Positions 1-7,576 of a stretch of 32,827 nucleotides of DNA are shown here, one piece after another. The first letter of the stretch is position 1. Each line of letters starts with the position of its first letter. The DNA is from Bryobacterales bacterium (lineage in GTDB: Bacteria; Acidobacteriota; Terriglobia; Bryobacterales; Bryobacteraceae): contig PMVV01000467.1 in NCBI GenBank assembly GCA_003166475.1, positions 1-32,827 of the forward strand. Reading direction: 5' to 3'. The notes beneath the pieces were generated by a model. The model made no database searches, had not been told where the DNA came from, and saw only the letters and a program-made list of their open reading frames with translations. Both the position numbers and the translations under genes were made by a program.

Positions 1-55
1 GAACTTGAGACGTCCCCAACAGCGCACTCGATTTCGCCGCAGGTCGTCGATCGAG

Positions 56-385
56 ATGACGACTTTGCAAAGAGAACATGCCGCTGCCGTGGCTTCTTAC
101 ACAGGGAGCCCCGAGCACAAGCTGCCCCATGCTAGAAGCGATGCCACCCTTTGCCCGTCCGACCTCGACGGAAGCCAGGCAGAGCTCACGCTTTGGCTCC
201 GGAACGCCATCGCCAAGGGCCATGCCGGCGGGTTCATGGAGGGGGCCTTTCCCCGTTATGTCTGGTATCGGGATGGAGATCGCCTTTTCGAGGGAAGACT
301 CACGAATCAGGTCCTCGGCGAGTACAAGGGTTACCCCATCACCCCCGATGAGGGGCCGCTGGAACTGAGATCGCAGAATGTCTGA
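56..385 (+). CDS. Hypothetical protein, about 109 aa
   Basis: I do not recognise this protein. The frame is open to the left edge of the window (the track starts it at a TTG at base 5), but the first 17 residues there are arginine-rich and look non-coding, so I chose the ATG at 56; the gene could still begin outside the window. The C-terminal half looks like a folded small domain (GGFMEGAFPRYVWYRDGD, then GEYKGYPITPDEGPLEL). It ends 8 bases inside the next gene, so the two are probably co-transcribed and translationally coupled. A partner or specificity role for the downstream ImmA/IrrE-like protein is only inference. Confidence 0.55.
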   Translation: MTTLQREHAAAVASYTGSPEHKLPHARSDATLCPSDLDGSQAELTLWLRNAIAKGHAGGFMEGAFPRYVWYRDGDRLFEGRLTNQVLGEYKGYPITPDEGPLELRSQNV

Positions 386-1664
386 TTTCAAATTGCGCTT
401 TGAGTGGGAAGACTCACCCAGGGTTCGCGCTCCGGAACTTGACGCCACTTGGGCGCGCCTCGAGATCTACGCCGATGGGGAACCGATTACTAAGGTCGAG
501 GCGAGGCGCATCGCAACCGTAAGGACAGGTATTTACGTCCCGTTATATCCCATAGCGGAATGGATGATCGCGAATTGGTGGTTCCTTTGGGACGAGTGGC
601 GCGCGAACGGGCATGACGCGCGGCATAGCCTGCTCGCAGCGAGAGAGGGCTTTGTGCTGCCTGACCTGAGCTTTGTGCCGACCGAAACGAAGATGGAGGT
701 TACCTGGCGGCCTGGCGCGTCGACTCTTGCCGCAAGGTCCTCCTCCGACGTTTTGTTCCTGTCGGGTGGCTCCAGCATCGTGCCCAAGGCCCTTGTCAAA
801 GAAGAGTTTCGCAGACTCGTTGAAGCCGTCATCGAACGATTGAGTGCCAGGCAGGTGCACCACTCGTACCTCGGTCCGGAGTGGCGGGCCATCCTGGACG
901 CCGAGCACGATCCGGAACAGAGGACCTTTTGTGAGAAGGCCGCGCGCCTCGGATGCGACCCGTTTGATGTCGCCGATTCTGTGGCTGCCCAGATTGAGCA
1001 CCTCGGTGTCCTACTGCCTGAACCGATGGCGGAAGATTTCTGCGATGCAATACCTTTGGCGCAGATGACCTCCGGCGCTGAAGCTGTGAAGGCTTTTATC
1101 GATTCTGCTTCCGCTACTGCCCTGCATGAGGGCAGGTGGCGAGAGTTCCGGGAGAAATTACAGTGGCGTGGGACAGAAGTCCCTTGGCGCGATGGATACA
1201 ACGAGGCGCGCGCGCTCCGCGCCTATCTGGGCCGCAGTGGCCCTATTGCGACCGGCCTCGATTCATTCCTGAAGCAGGAATTCGGATCCCTGGGGATCCG
1301 GGAATTTGAAGTCGCTCCCCGGATTGATGCAATTTCCGCGCCGACTCAGACGGCGGCTCCCTTGTTCGGCTTCCCTTCGAGCCTTCGCGAAGAAAGCAAG
1401 AGATTTATTTTGTGCCGCGCGCTGTCTGACCATCTCGCATCGGGCCAGCCATCGCTGGTGACACGAACCGGAACCGAACATCAGCAGCGGAACCGCGCCT
1501 TCGCGGCGGAATTTCTGGCACCGGCGGAGTCCATAAGGGACCGGATTGCCGGGGACCGTGTTGCGGAAGAGGACGTTGAGGAACTTGCCCAGGAATTTCA
1601 GGTCTCGGAGCTGGTTATCCGTCACCAAATCCAAAATCACAAATTGGCATGGCTGGGCGCTTGA
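378..1664 (+). CDS. ImmA/IrrE-like protein with degenerate HExxH
   Basis: This is a 428 aa protein. Its C-terminal third has the layout of the ImmA/IrrE (COG2856) metallopeptidase family: a helix that normally carries the zinc motif (here RFILCRALSDHL), then RNRAFAAEFLAP (family pattern: E..A..FAA.LL.P), then a segment like VEELAQEFQVSELVIRHQIQN, which resembles the family's helix that follows the catalytic core. Where active members have HELxHH, this protein has RALSDHL, so both zinc histidines and the glutamate are missing. It is probably a non-catalytic, binding-only member. The N-terminal 280 residues match nothing I recognise. It overlaps the preceding small gene by 8 bases, so they form one operon. 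ImmA/IrrE proteins usually act on repressors of mobile elements or stress responses; a defence or regulatory role is inferred. Confidence 0.6.
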   Translation: MSDFKLRFEWEDSPRVRAPELDATWARLEIYADGEPITKVEARRIATVRTGIYVPLYPIAEWMIANWWFLWDEWRANGHDARHSLLAAREGFVLPDLSFVPTETKMEVTWRPGASTLAARSSSDVLFLSGGSSIVPKALVKEEFRRLVEAVIERLSARQVHHSYLGPEWRAILDAEHDPEQRTFCEKAARLGCDPFDVADSVAAQIEHLGVLLPEPMAEDFCDAIPLAQMTSGAEAVKAFIDSASATALHEGRWREFREKLQWRGTEVPWRDGYNEARALRAYLGRSGPIATGLDSFLKQEFGSLGIREFEVAPRIDAISAPTQTAAPLFGFPSSLREESKRFILCRALSDHLASGQPSLVTRTGTEHQQRNRAFAAEFLAPAESIRDRIAGDRVAEEDVEELAQEFQVSELVIRHQIQNHKLAWLGA

Positions 1665-1756
1665 TGGCGGGTGAAATGGAACACAACGGAGCGGCACGAT
1701 GCACTCCGTGGCAGCGCCCAGGCGGAGCGTCCTCTATAGAAATCCGTGGTTCAAAT

Positions 1757-1773
1757 CTTCGCCGCCGGCGAAG
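1757..1773. terminator. 8-bp-stem hairpin after the ImmA-like gene
   Basis: CTTCGCCG and CGGCGAAG form a perfect inverted repeat around one C, about 95 bases after the upstream stop codon. There is no clean U-tract, so it could be a terminator-like or REP-like structure. The preceding TGGTTCAAATC resembles a tRNA T-loop, but no tRNA can be folded here. The rest of the 1665-1888 gap shows nothing else. Confidence 0.35.
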
Positions 1774-1888
1774 GCATCGCTACACCGCCAGGGGTGACAG
1801 GCGAAATTACGGGAACAAACTCGAAGCAGCCAGTCCTGCCTCCCAGTTTCTATCGGCGGCATGGCATCGCTTGCTAAACTGAAGTGGC

Positions 1889-3130
1889 ATGGCGGCAAAC
1901 CTCGCACCTATCTCCAGCCTGGTCGGCGAAGCGGCCGATCTGCCGGGCATGCGCGAGTGCCTCCAGTGGTTCACGCGCGAGAAGCAGTGGATCAACGATA
2001 TTCACCTGCAGCTCTGCCGCGTGCCCGCGCCCACTTTCCTCGAACAACAGCGCGCCGAGTGGATCGTGGCGCAATTCCGGAACCTGGGATGGGACGCCCA
2101 AACCGATCGTGCGGGCAACGTGGTCGCCACGCCCGATGCACATGCCGAAGGCCCCTACGTGGCGCTCACCGCGCACCTCGATACGGTGCTCGCCCCGCGC
2201 GTTAAGGAAGACATCGGCGTGGAGCCGGACGGGCGTTTTCGCGGTCCGGGCATCTCCGACAACGGCGCCGGCCTCGCCGCCCTGCTGGCCATCGCACGCG
2301 CCCTGAAAGTCTGTCCGCCCGTGGAGGGTTGGCATGCGGACCTGCTGCTGGTCGCCAATGTGGGCGAGGAAGGCGAAGGCAATTTGAGCGGCATGCGCCA
2401 CCTCTGCAAACAGTCGCCGCTGGGCAAGAAGATCGCAGCTTTTCTGGTGCTGGATGGCGCATCGACCGATCACATCACCAACCGCGCGCTGGGCAGCCGC
2501 CGCTTCGAAGTCACGTTCACCGGTCCGGGCGGCCATAGCTGGAGCGATTACGGCGTGGGCAACCCGGTACACGCGCTGAGCCGCGCCATCTCCCAGTTCG
2601 CCGACGTGCGCCTGACCAGCCCGCCGAAGTCGAGCTTCAATGTAGGCTTCATCGAAGGCGGCGCCAGCGTGAACGCCATCGCGCCGCTGGCGCGCGCCAA
2701 AGTGGATATCCGCTCGGAAAGCAACGAGAAGATGGACGAGCTGGTGGATTCGCTGACCAGCGCCATCGAGCGCGCGCTGGAAATCGAGAATCAACGCGCC
2801 ACCGGCGGCAAGGTGGCGGTGAAGATTCGCGAGATCGGCTCGCGGCCCGCTGCCATCCTGGCCGAGCATTCTCCCATCCTCGCCTATCTCCGCGCGGTGG
2901 ATAGCCACCTGGGCATCCGCTCCCACCTGGACTGCGCTTCCACCGACGCCAACATTCCAATGTCGCTGGGTATCCCCGCCATTTCCATCGGCGCCGGCGG
3001 CCACGGCGGCGGCGCGCACACCACGCAGGAATGGTTCAGGCCCGAGGGCCGCGACCTCGGCTTGAAGCGCATTCTGCTGACGCTGTGCCTGCTGTTGCGC
3101 GATCCCCAGTTGACGGCCGCCTCGCAGTGA
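1889..3130 (+). CDS. M20/M25/M40-family metallopeptidase
   Basis: This is a 413 aa zinc aminopeptidase/carboxypeptidase-type hydrolase that probably cleaves small peptides or acylated amino acids in the cytoplasm; no signal peptide is visible. Signature pieces occur in family order: HLDTVLAP (first metal-binding histidine and its aspartate), GPGISDNGAGLAALLA (bridging aspartate), NVGEEGEGNLSGM (catalytic and metal glutamates), a dimerisation domain with GPGGHSWSDYG, DCASTDANIPMSLGIPA, and a C-terminal GGHGGGAHTTQEWF with the last metal histidine. The set resembles peptidase T-like M20 enzymes. The length is normal. The ATG at 1889 gives a sensible N-terminus, though no strong ribosome binding site precedes it. 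A large antisense ORF over this gene is a shadow. Confidence 0.88.
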   Translation: MAANLAPISSLVGEAADLPGMRECLQWFTREKQWINDIHLQLCRVPAPTFLEQQRAEWIVAQFRNLGWDAQTDRAGNVVATPDAHAEGPYVALTAHLDTVLAPRVKEDIGVEPDGRFRGPGISDNGAGLAALLAIARALKVCPPVEGWHADLLLVANVGEEGEGNLSGMRHLCKQSPLGKKIAAFLVLDGASTDHITNRALGSRRFEVTFTGPGGHSWSDYGVGNPVHALSRAISQFADVRLTSPPKSSFNVGFIEGGASVNAIAPLARAKVDIRSESNEKMDELVDSLTSAIERALEIENQRATGGKVAVKIREIGSRPAAILAEHSPILAYLRAVDSHLGIRSHLDCASTDANIPMSLGIPAISIGAGGHGGGAHTTQEWFRPEGRDLGLKRILLTLCLLLRDPQLTAASQ

Positions 3131-3524
3131 AGGCCCTGTGCCCCGCTCATAAGCCTTAAAGCGAGGTCGGCGCTGGCAGCGTTCATCCCAAGATTGCCGC
3201 GCTGGTCAGCTCTGCGGTCCCCGACGGTCCGCCCAAGTGGCCGAGCTAGGACGCGAGCCCGTTACCGGTACCTATCTTTCAGGGATGGGGACTCCGCGAG
3301 GGTGATCTCCCAGATCGCCGTATCTGGTTACCTCCCGAGTGGCCGACGACCCGGGAGTTGGGCGACTTGCTCTATACTGCGGCGTCAGGGGAGATCTATC
3401 CGCTGTGTACCCAGCAAATGCCGGCAACGCCCGTTTTCGTCAAAGTGGTCACGATTCGGCCCATTGCCGTCCCCAACCGCCATGCCGGTACTGGTCCCCA
3501 TAAGGGTCGAGACGTGGCAGAAAG
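3131..3524. other. Gap without a supported gene; possible relic reading frame
   Basis: No intact gene is supported between the peptidase and parA stop codons. One plus-strand frame (about 3250-3480) reads protein-like, with pieces such as IWLPPEWPTTRELGDLLY and ATPVFVKVVTIRPI. It has no ATG, has an in-frame TAG near 3248, and runs on antisense into the ParA gene. I treat it as a possible relic only. Confidence 0.25.
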
Positions 3525-4514
3525 CTACGGCAGCTTCAGACCTGCGGCGGCACCAACCTTTTGGGCAAGTCGTAGGAAGTCGCTCCTGCAATCTTTTACT
3601 GCTTCCCCATGCGCGCCGATCGCGCCATCCGCCGGCTTTAAGTGGAACATCGGCTTGTGCGCCTCCATAGCCAAAGGCATCAGGCTGCGGTAGTGTTTGA
3701 GTTGAGCCAAGCAGTTCGGATCATTTTCGACTTTGGGAACCACTCCAGTAGTTGGTTTGCCCAGAACCGCAGTTCGGTAGACCGGCGGAATCTTGTCCAT
3801 CCATCGCTGGTATGCCTTTACTGGCCGACTGTCCCGCATTCCGTGCTGCATTACCACATAGCCTGCTGGGGTCATCGACCCCGCCGGCAGGGAAAGATCC
3901 TTCGGGGCCTTGGTCGTGAGGTCGGCCCACGTACCGCGCCACCCCATCAGCGCGGGCCCCAGGTTCTTCAAGCCCTGCAAGGAATAGAGGTCCGGAGCGA
4001 GCGGCACGCAGACATGGTCCGATGCTATCAGTGCCGCGCGGTTGATGGCGCCCAAGTTCGGCCCCACGTCGATCAGGACCAGTTCCGCCCAACCGTCTGC
4101 CATCTCATACATCAACCGGTGGAACGCCGTCATGATGCGGAATGCAGCTTCGTCGGAGTTATGGCATCTCGGCCATGCGTCCGATAGTACATCCGCAAAC
4201 GCGAAAAGGCCCAAGTCGCCGGGTAGCAATCCGAGATCCGGGAGAATCCGCTCGACTGGCGGTGCGGCGATATCGCCAATCCCTCGTAGAATCGGCCGCA
4301 CGGCGCCGTAGACCGTCGCCGGATGTTCCTCCTCCTCGGGCCAGATTTCTTCCAATCGGTCCTCGCTAAGGAACATCGCGGTCAGATTGGCCTGCGGATC
4401 CAGGTCAACCGCAAGCACAGGTAAACCGCAGTCGGCGAACATCCACGCGAGATGGTAGACCAACGTGGTCTTCCCTACTCCACCCATGGGGTTGATGAAT
4501 GCAATAGTCTTCAT
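3525..4514 (-). CDS. ParA/MinD-like P-loop ATPase
   Basis: This is a 329 aa protein of the ParA/Soj family. Residues 1-45 carry the deviant Walker A loop NPMGGVGKTTL, followed by VLAVDLDPQANLTAMFL, and the Walker A' region LVLIDVGPNLGAINRAAL lies near residue 155. In canonical ParA proteins the loop reads KGGxGKTT; here the first (signature) lysine is methionine, so dimerisation-coupled hydrolysis may be altered. There is no ParB gene or parS site nearby, which argues against a simple partition role. The start ATG overlaps the stop of the upstream AlbA_2 gene by 4 bases, so translation is coupled. Family members of this length commonly sit in chromosomal two-gene units of unknown function. 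Confidence 0.85.
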   Translation of the reverse strand: MKTIAFINPMGGVGKTTLVYHLAWMFADCGLPVLAVDLDPQANLTAMFLSEDRLEEIWPEEEEHPATVYGAVRPILRGIGDIAAPPVERILPDLGLLPGDLGLFAFADVLSDAWPRCHNSDEAAFRIMTAFHRLMYEMADGWAELVLIDVGPNLGAINRAALIASDHVCVPLAPDLYSLQGLKNLGPALMGWRGTWADLTTKAPKDLSLPAGSMTPAGYVVMQHGMRDSRPVKAYQRWMDKIPPVYRTAVLGKPTTGVVPKVENDPNCLAQLKHYRSLMPLAMEAHKPMFHLKPADGAIGAHGEAVKDCRSDFLRLAQKVGAAAGLKLP

Positions 4515-5704
4515 TTCCGGATCCTGACGGTCACTCCAAAATGCATGTCGCCGAAGATGAACTCGGCCGGAGGACTTCCGTTCTTTTTCAGTGCCGCCTG
4601 TGCGCGCTCCACACCACGGCCAAAACGGTTCACAGCCCCCAGTGTCTTCATCGCCTCAGCCAGCACGGGATTGCGATAGCTCGTCTGAGTCGGAAAGTTC
4701 TCCGGCCGCGCCAACCCGTAAAGCGGACCCGGATTCTGAATCTCGATCCGGTCGGAGTATTGATAGAACCGGACGGGCTGTGGAGCCTCATAAGATCTGT
4801 GCAGCACGGCATTCATCAGGAATTCCCGAATTGCAGTCTCGGGATAGTCGGCGATCATCGTCTCCTGCAAGGCCGAACTGCGCACGGGCCGACTGTCGGC
4901 GATCAGTTTCACGTAGGAGGCCAGATCGCGTACCACCGAAAGAAGGTCCCCCTGGAAACGTTTCTCGGCCGAAACCTCATCGGCCATCCGCGGGCCGTCA
5001 AAGCGCACGTATTCTACAAATGCATTCGGCAGCCAGTCCGCCAAGTCCTTTGCAAACAGAACCAGTCCGGCGTAGGTTGGATAGTTGCGCGTCAGGTCGA
5101 AGAAGCGCAGCGACGCCAACTGCTGTTCAATCGGCCGGTGATTCTCGGCGATGGTCTCGGCATCGACTGCTAGCGGTCGGTATGTATTCGTGAACAAATC
5201 CAAGGCTAAGTCGGAAAGACTGGCGCCTATGCAGGGCTGTGCGTCGAAAGTGCGGGCCGCCGCAGTGCGCCGCTCGATGAGAATCGATTCTTCCGTGTCG
5301 TTGGCGATGCCTTTACGTGGTCCCCTTCGGATCCACGTCTGACCCTTGAATCTAACCGGAGGAAGGTCGGACGGCTGCACTTCTATCGCCGCTATATCGC
5401 CAACTCCAGAACTCAGACTCACGCGGTAAACCGTTATTGCTGGTGCTGGCAGGATGTTGCCGTCGCTCGTTAAGCCGGCTAGGTTTCGCAGCAATTCATC
5501 GGTAACCTTCAGCCCAGCGGGCCTGCCCGTTTTGTCATCGGCTCCGATCAGCAAGTATCCGGGCAGGTGCGATGCTGCCAGGTCATTGGCAAAGGCACAA
5601 ACTGCTTGGCTGAACTTCGTCGTATCACTGGTAGAAACCGTGCGCTCGACTCGGAAGGACTCCAGGTCGCCGAGCAGCGCCAGCAGTTCGGATTCGGTAA
5701 TCAT
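4511..5704 (-). CDS. AlbA_2 / HATPase_c_4 ATP-binding protein (Schlafen-like N-terminus)
   Basis: This is a 397 aa two-domain protein. The N-terminal part (about residues 5-140) matches the AlbA_2 / Schlafen AlbA_2 fold: E..RVE..., then FSQAVCAFANDLAAS and GYLLIGADDKTGRPAGL, then EVQPSDLPPVRFKGQTWIRRGPR. The C-terminal part (about 280-397) has the GHKL ATP-binding pieces AIREFLMNAVLHRSY (N-box-like), RIEIQNPGPLYG and GAVNRFGRGVERAQAAL. Proteins of this build are often called ATP-dependent regulators, and Schlafen-type AlbA_2 domains can cleave or bind RNA. It is the first gene of a two-gene minus-strand operon with ParA (4-base overlap). Whether the pair is regulatory, a TA unit or defence is not decidable from sequence. 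Confidence 0.85.
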   Translation of the reverse strand: MITESELLALLGDLESFRVERTVSTSDTTKFSQAVCAFANDLAASHLPGYLLIGADDKTGRPAGLKVTDELLRNLAGLTSDGNILPAPAITVYRVSLSSGVGDIAAIEVQPSDLPPVRFKGQTWIRRGPRKGIANDTEESILIERRTAAARTFDAQPCIGASLSDLALDLFTNTYRPLAVDAETIAENHRPIEQQLASLRFFDLTRNYPTYAGLVLFAKDLADWLPNAFVEYVRFDGPRMADEVSAEKRFQGDLLSVVRDLASYVKLIADSRPVRSSALQETMIADYPETAIREFLMNAVLHRSYEAPQPVRFYQYSDRIEIQNPGPLYGLARPENFPTQTSYRNPVLAEAMKTLGAVNRFGRGVERAQAALKKNGSPPAEFIFGDMHFGVTVRIRK

Positions 5705-6181
5705 AGTGTCGCCGTCCGTATTAGCGGTATATGCGGTCGAATCGCCCAGAAGCGTCCCGTTCCGTCGAGAACTCCTTCAGCATCCCATTGTCGCCTATCT
5801 GGATCGCTGTTGCCACGGATAGAACTCGTCTCGGACGCAGTCCCTTCCTAAACGTGGCAGCACGAGATCAGATTAGGTCCGCCTCCCGCGGAACGTAAAG
5901 TCGCCATCTCGGACTTCGGCCCGGCCGGCGGTGCCGACTCCGGCGTTCTGGGCGATAGATCCTCCCTGGTCGCCTAGCGTTTACCAACGTTTTCGGCACG
6001 CCGTTGAGTGCTCCAGGCGGTTGACGGCGCATCCGGAAGTTATCCAGAGCATAGCGTACCGCGCATCCGCGGAAGCGGACGTCCAAACGCCTACGAAGTC
6101 CGCTTGGGGGAAGCTTGGCGTCTGCGTGTCCTGGTAACGCCCCTCACGCCGCTTGCGAAACTAGCAGGATCTTGCCAAGAG
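5705..6181. other. Non-coding gap between AlbA_2 and HigB-type genes
   Basis: This is about 480 bases between two divergent units. It must hold the promoter of the minus-strand AlbA_2-ParA pair and the upstream part of the TA promoter. None of the ORFs here looks like a protein, and no repeat or RNA was recognised. Confidence 0.4.
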
Positions 6182-6197
6182 GTGCCATTTTTGGCAC
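6182..6197. promoter_or_regulatory. Perfect palindrome before the HigBA-type pair (probable operator)
   Basis: GTGCCA-TTTT-TGGCAC is a perfect 6-bp inverted repeat that ends 8 bases before the toxin start. TA antitoxins with an XRE helix-turn-helix typically bind such palindromes at their own promoter, so autorepression by the downstream antitoxin is likely. Confidence 0.5.
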
Positions 6198-6205
6198 AAT
6201 GAAGA

Positions 6206-6565
6206 TTGATCGACCGCTCCAAGAAGCTCCCGGCGTTCTTCTACGAATCCGCCCTCGGCAACCGGCCCGTACGGGAGTTGGTCCTGGGGCTAACCTTGGA
6301 AGATCGCAAACTGGTGGGCCGGGATATTCAGAAGGTCGAATTCGGCTGGCCGCTCGGCATGCCCTATTGTCGTAATCTCGGCAACGGCTTGTGGGAAGTG
6401 CGGAGCGACCTGACTGATGGAAAGGTCGGACGGGTGATATTCTGCGTGGCGCGGGAACGCATGGTGCTGCTGCACGGCTTTGTCAAGAAAACGCAGAAGA
6501 CGCCGCCCCAGGACCTGAGACTCGCGCTCAAGCGTATGAAGGAGGTGCTCCGAGATGACGAATAA
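6206..6565 (+). CDS. RelE/HigB-type toxin (Gp49-like)
   Basis: This is a 119 aa toxin of the phage-derived Gp49-like / HigB branch of the RelE superfamily, which are usually ribosome-dependent mRNA interferases. Typical pieces are RPVRELVLGL, VEFGWPLGMPYCRNLGNGLWEVRSDL, RVIFCVARERMVLLHGFVKKTQKTP and a basic C-terminal helix. The start is TTG at 6206; the nearby ATG at 6199 is in another frame. The reading frame is intact. It overlaps the antitoxin gene by 11 bases, giving the toxin-first order usual for HigBA. Expression is probably autoregulated through the palindrome directly upstream. Confidence 0.85.
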   Translation: MIDRSKKLPAFFYESALGNRPVRELVLGLTLEDRKLVGRDIQKVEFGWPLGMPYCRNLGNGLWEVRSDLTDGKVGRVIFCVARERMVLLHGFVKKTQKTPPQDLRLALKRMKEVLRDDE

Positions 6566-6845
6566 AAAGAAGGGTAAGGTTGGTTCGTCTTTTGATGGTT
6601 TTCTGGCCGAACAGGGCATTCTGGAAGAGTGTGAGGAACAAGCCATCAAACAGATCCTCGCCGATCAGATCAAAGCCGCCATGGAGAAAGATCGCCTCAC
6701 TAAGGCGGCCATGGCCATCCGTATGCAGACCAGCCGTAGAGCACTCGATCGCTTGCTCGATCCCACCAACACGAGCGTTACATTGCACACCCTTCAACGA
6801 GCAGCCGTGGCTATCGGCCGTCAACTCCGGCTGGAACTTATCTGA
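6555..6845 (+). CDS. XRE-type helix-turn-helix antitoxin (HigA-like)
   Basis: This 96 aa protein has a C-terminal helix-turn-helix: LTKAAMAIRMQTSRRALDRLL, followed by a VTLHTLQRAAVAIGRQLRLEL tail typical of the antitoxins paired with Gp49-like toxins. Its N-terminal 40 residues (KKKGKVGSSFDGFLAEQGI) probably wrap the toxin. The start codon lies inside the toxin's last codons, so translation is coupled. It most likely neutralises the upstream toxin and represses the operon. This is one of only two TA pairs in the window with both frames intact. Confidence 0.85.
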   Translation: MTNKKKGKVGSSFDGFLAEQGILEECEEQAIKQILADQIKAAMEKDRLTKAAMAIRMQTSRRALDRLLDPTNTSVTLHTLQRAAVAIGRQLRLELI

Positions 6846-7428
6846 AGCGGCGAACACCAGCAAGTCCGATCGCTACGACGAAGCTGTTTTCGAGGTGCTT
6901 GGGCGCGCCGTTCGAGTGCCGTTCACTGCCTGAAAAGCGGACGCGTCGCGGATCGTTATACATCCCGCAAAACGCCGCTCACGGAAAAAGGAAACCTGCA
7001 AGTCGGCCTATCCCGCCCGGAGAGCAATCGTCGCCAACCGAATCGCGATCACACAACACGGCGCCACTGGAATCCACTGAAAGCAAATGCCCAACACCAA
7101 TCGCAAGATCGAACCCTTTTCGTCCCCGTGCTATACTCGCGTCGAGTAATAATCAATGTCCCCCAACAGAAGCTCGGCGCTCTGCCCGCGAGGCCGGCGG
7201 TTCATTGAACAACACAATTCCTTCGCCTCCGACGATTACCATTCCGCCCTCCGTTTCGATCTTCGTTCGCCCAATTTGCAATCCCGCTGCCCGGACCACT
7301 CGCAACCGGCCTCGCCCCACCGCGATCGGCCGATTCTAAGTGGTTGTTTTATGTCAACCGACTGATTTAAAAGGCTAAAATGGCTTCGCTCGGTCAAAAT
7401 TCGGCGCTGCGCCGCATGCATTCGCGAT
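6846..7428. other. Gene-poor stretch before the EamA transporter
   Basis: No gene is supported here. The longest plus-strand ORF (6899-7339) is rich in P, R and S and has no recognisable fold. On the minus strand a short frame around 7156-7345 reads GLQIGRTKIETEGG and MVIVGGEGIVLFNEPPAS, which looks protein-like but has no start and is not recognised. Confidence 0.35.
7132..7147. promoter_or_regulatory. TATACT box overlapping a small inverted repeat
   Basis: A -10-like TATACT (7132-7137) overlaps the inverted repeat ACTCG-CGT-CGAGT (7135-7147). It reads as a possible promoter plus operator, but no convincing gene follows in either direction and no good -35 element is visible. Confidence 0.25.
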
Positions 7429-7469
7429 GCACAATCCTGCACAATCCCGCCCAATTGTGCACAATTGGG
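7429..7469. promoter_or_regulatory. Phased GCACAAT repeats with a 20-bp perfect palindrome
   Basis: GCACAAT occurs at 7429, 7439 and 7459, spaced 10 and 20 bases, so all copies face the same side of the helix. The last copy is half of the perfect palindrome CCCAATTGTGCACAATTGGG (7450-7469). This looks like a cooperative repressor or activator site. It lies about 110 bases before the likely start of the EamA transporter, its probable target. Confidence 0.5.
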
Positions 7470-7576
7470 GTCCAGCCATAGGTGTCGGAGCATGCCGCAC
7501 CGTGCGCAAGATCCCGGAGACGCGGTTGCCGTCGTCCACAGCCCGCCCCGGCGTGCGGTGGCTCATCTTAACGCCT

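Noticed and set aside
1741-1775. tRNA-like T-loop (TGGTTCAAATC) with a following stem
   Set aside because: The T-stem does not pair, and no anticodon arm or acceptor stem can be assembled; kept only as a hairpin.
1874-3019. 381 aa minus-strand ORF over the M20 peptidase
   Set aside because: A shadow ORF favoured by high GC; the opposite strand carries all peptidase motifs.
3194-3693. Plus-strand ORFs of 158 and 111 aa between the peptidase and ParA genes
   Set aside because: They run antisense into ParA and contain an in-frame stop or lack a start; no family recognised.
6899-7339. 146 aa plus-strand ORF
   Set aside because: Rich in P, R and S, no domain, no ribosome binding site, in a stretch with regulatory-looking DNA.
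7156-7345. Short minus-strand frame reading MVIVGGEGIVLFNEPPAS
   Set aside because: Protein-like but without a proper start, length or recognised family; could be a relic.
7429-7469. CRISPR-like array of GCACAAT repeats
   Set aside because: Repeats are 7 bases with 3-13-base spacing and no cas genes; an operator cluster fits better.
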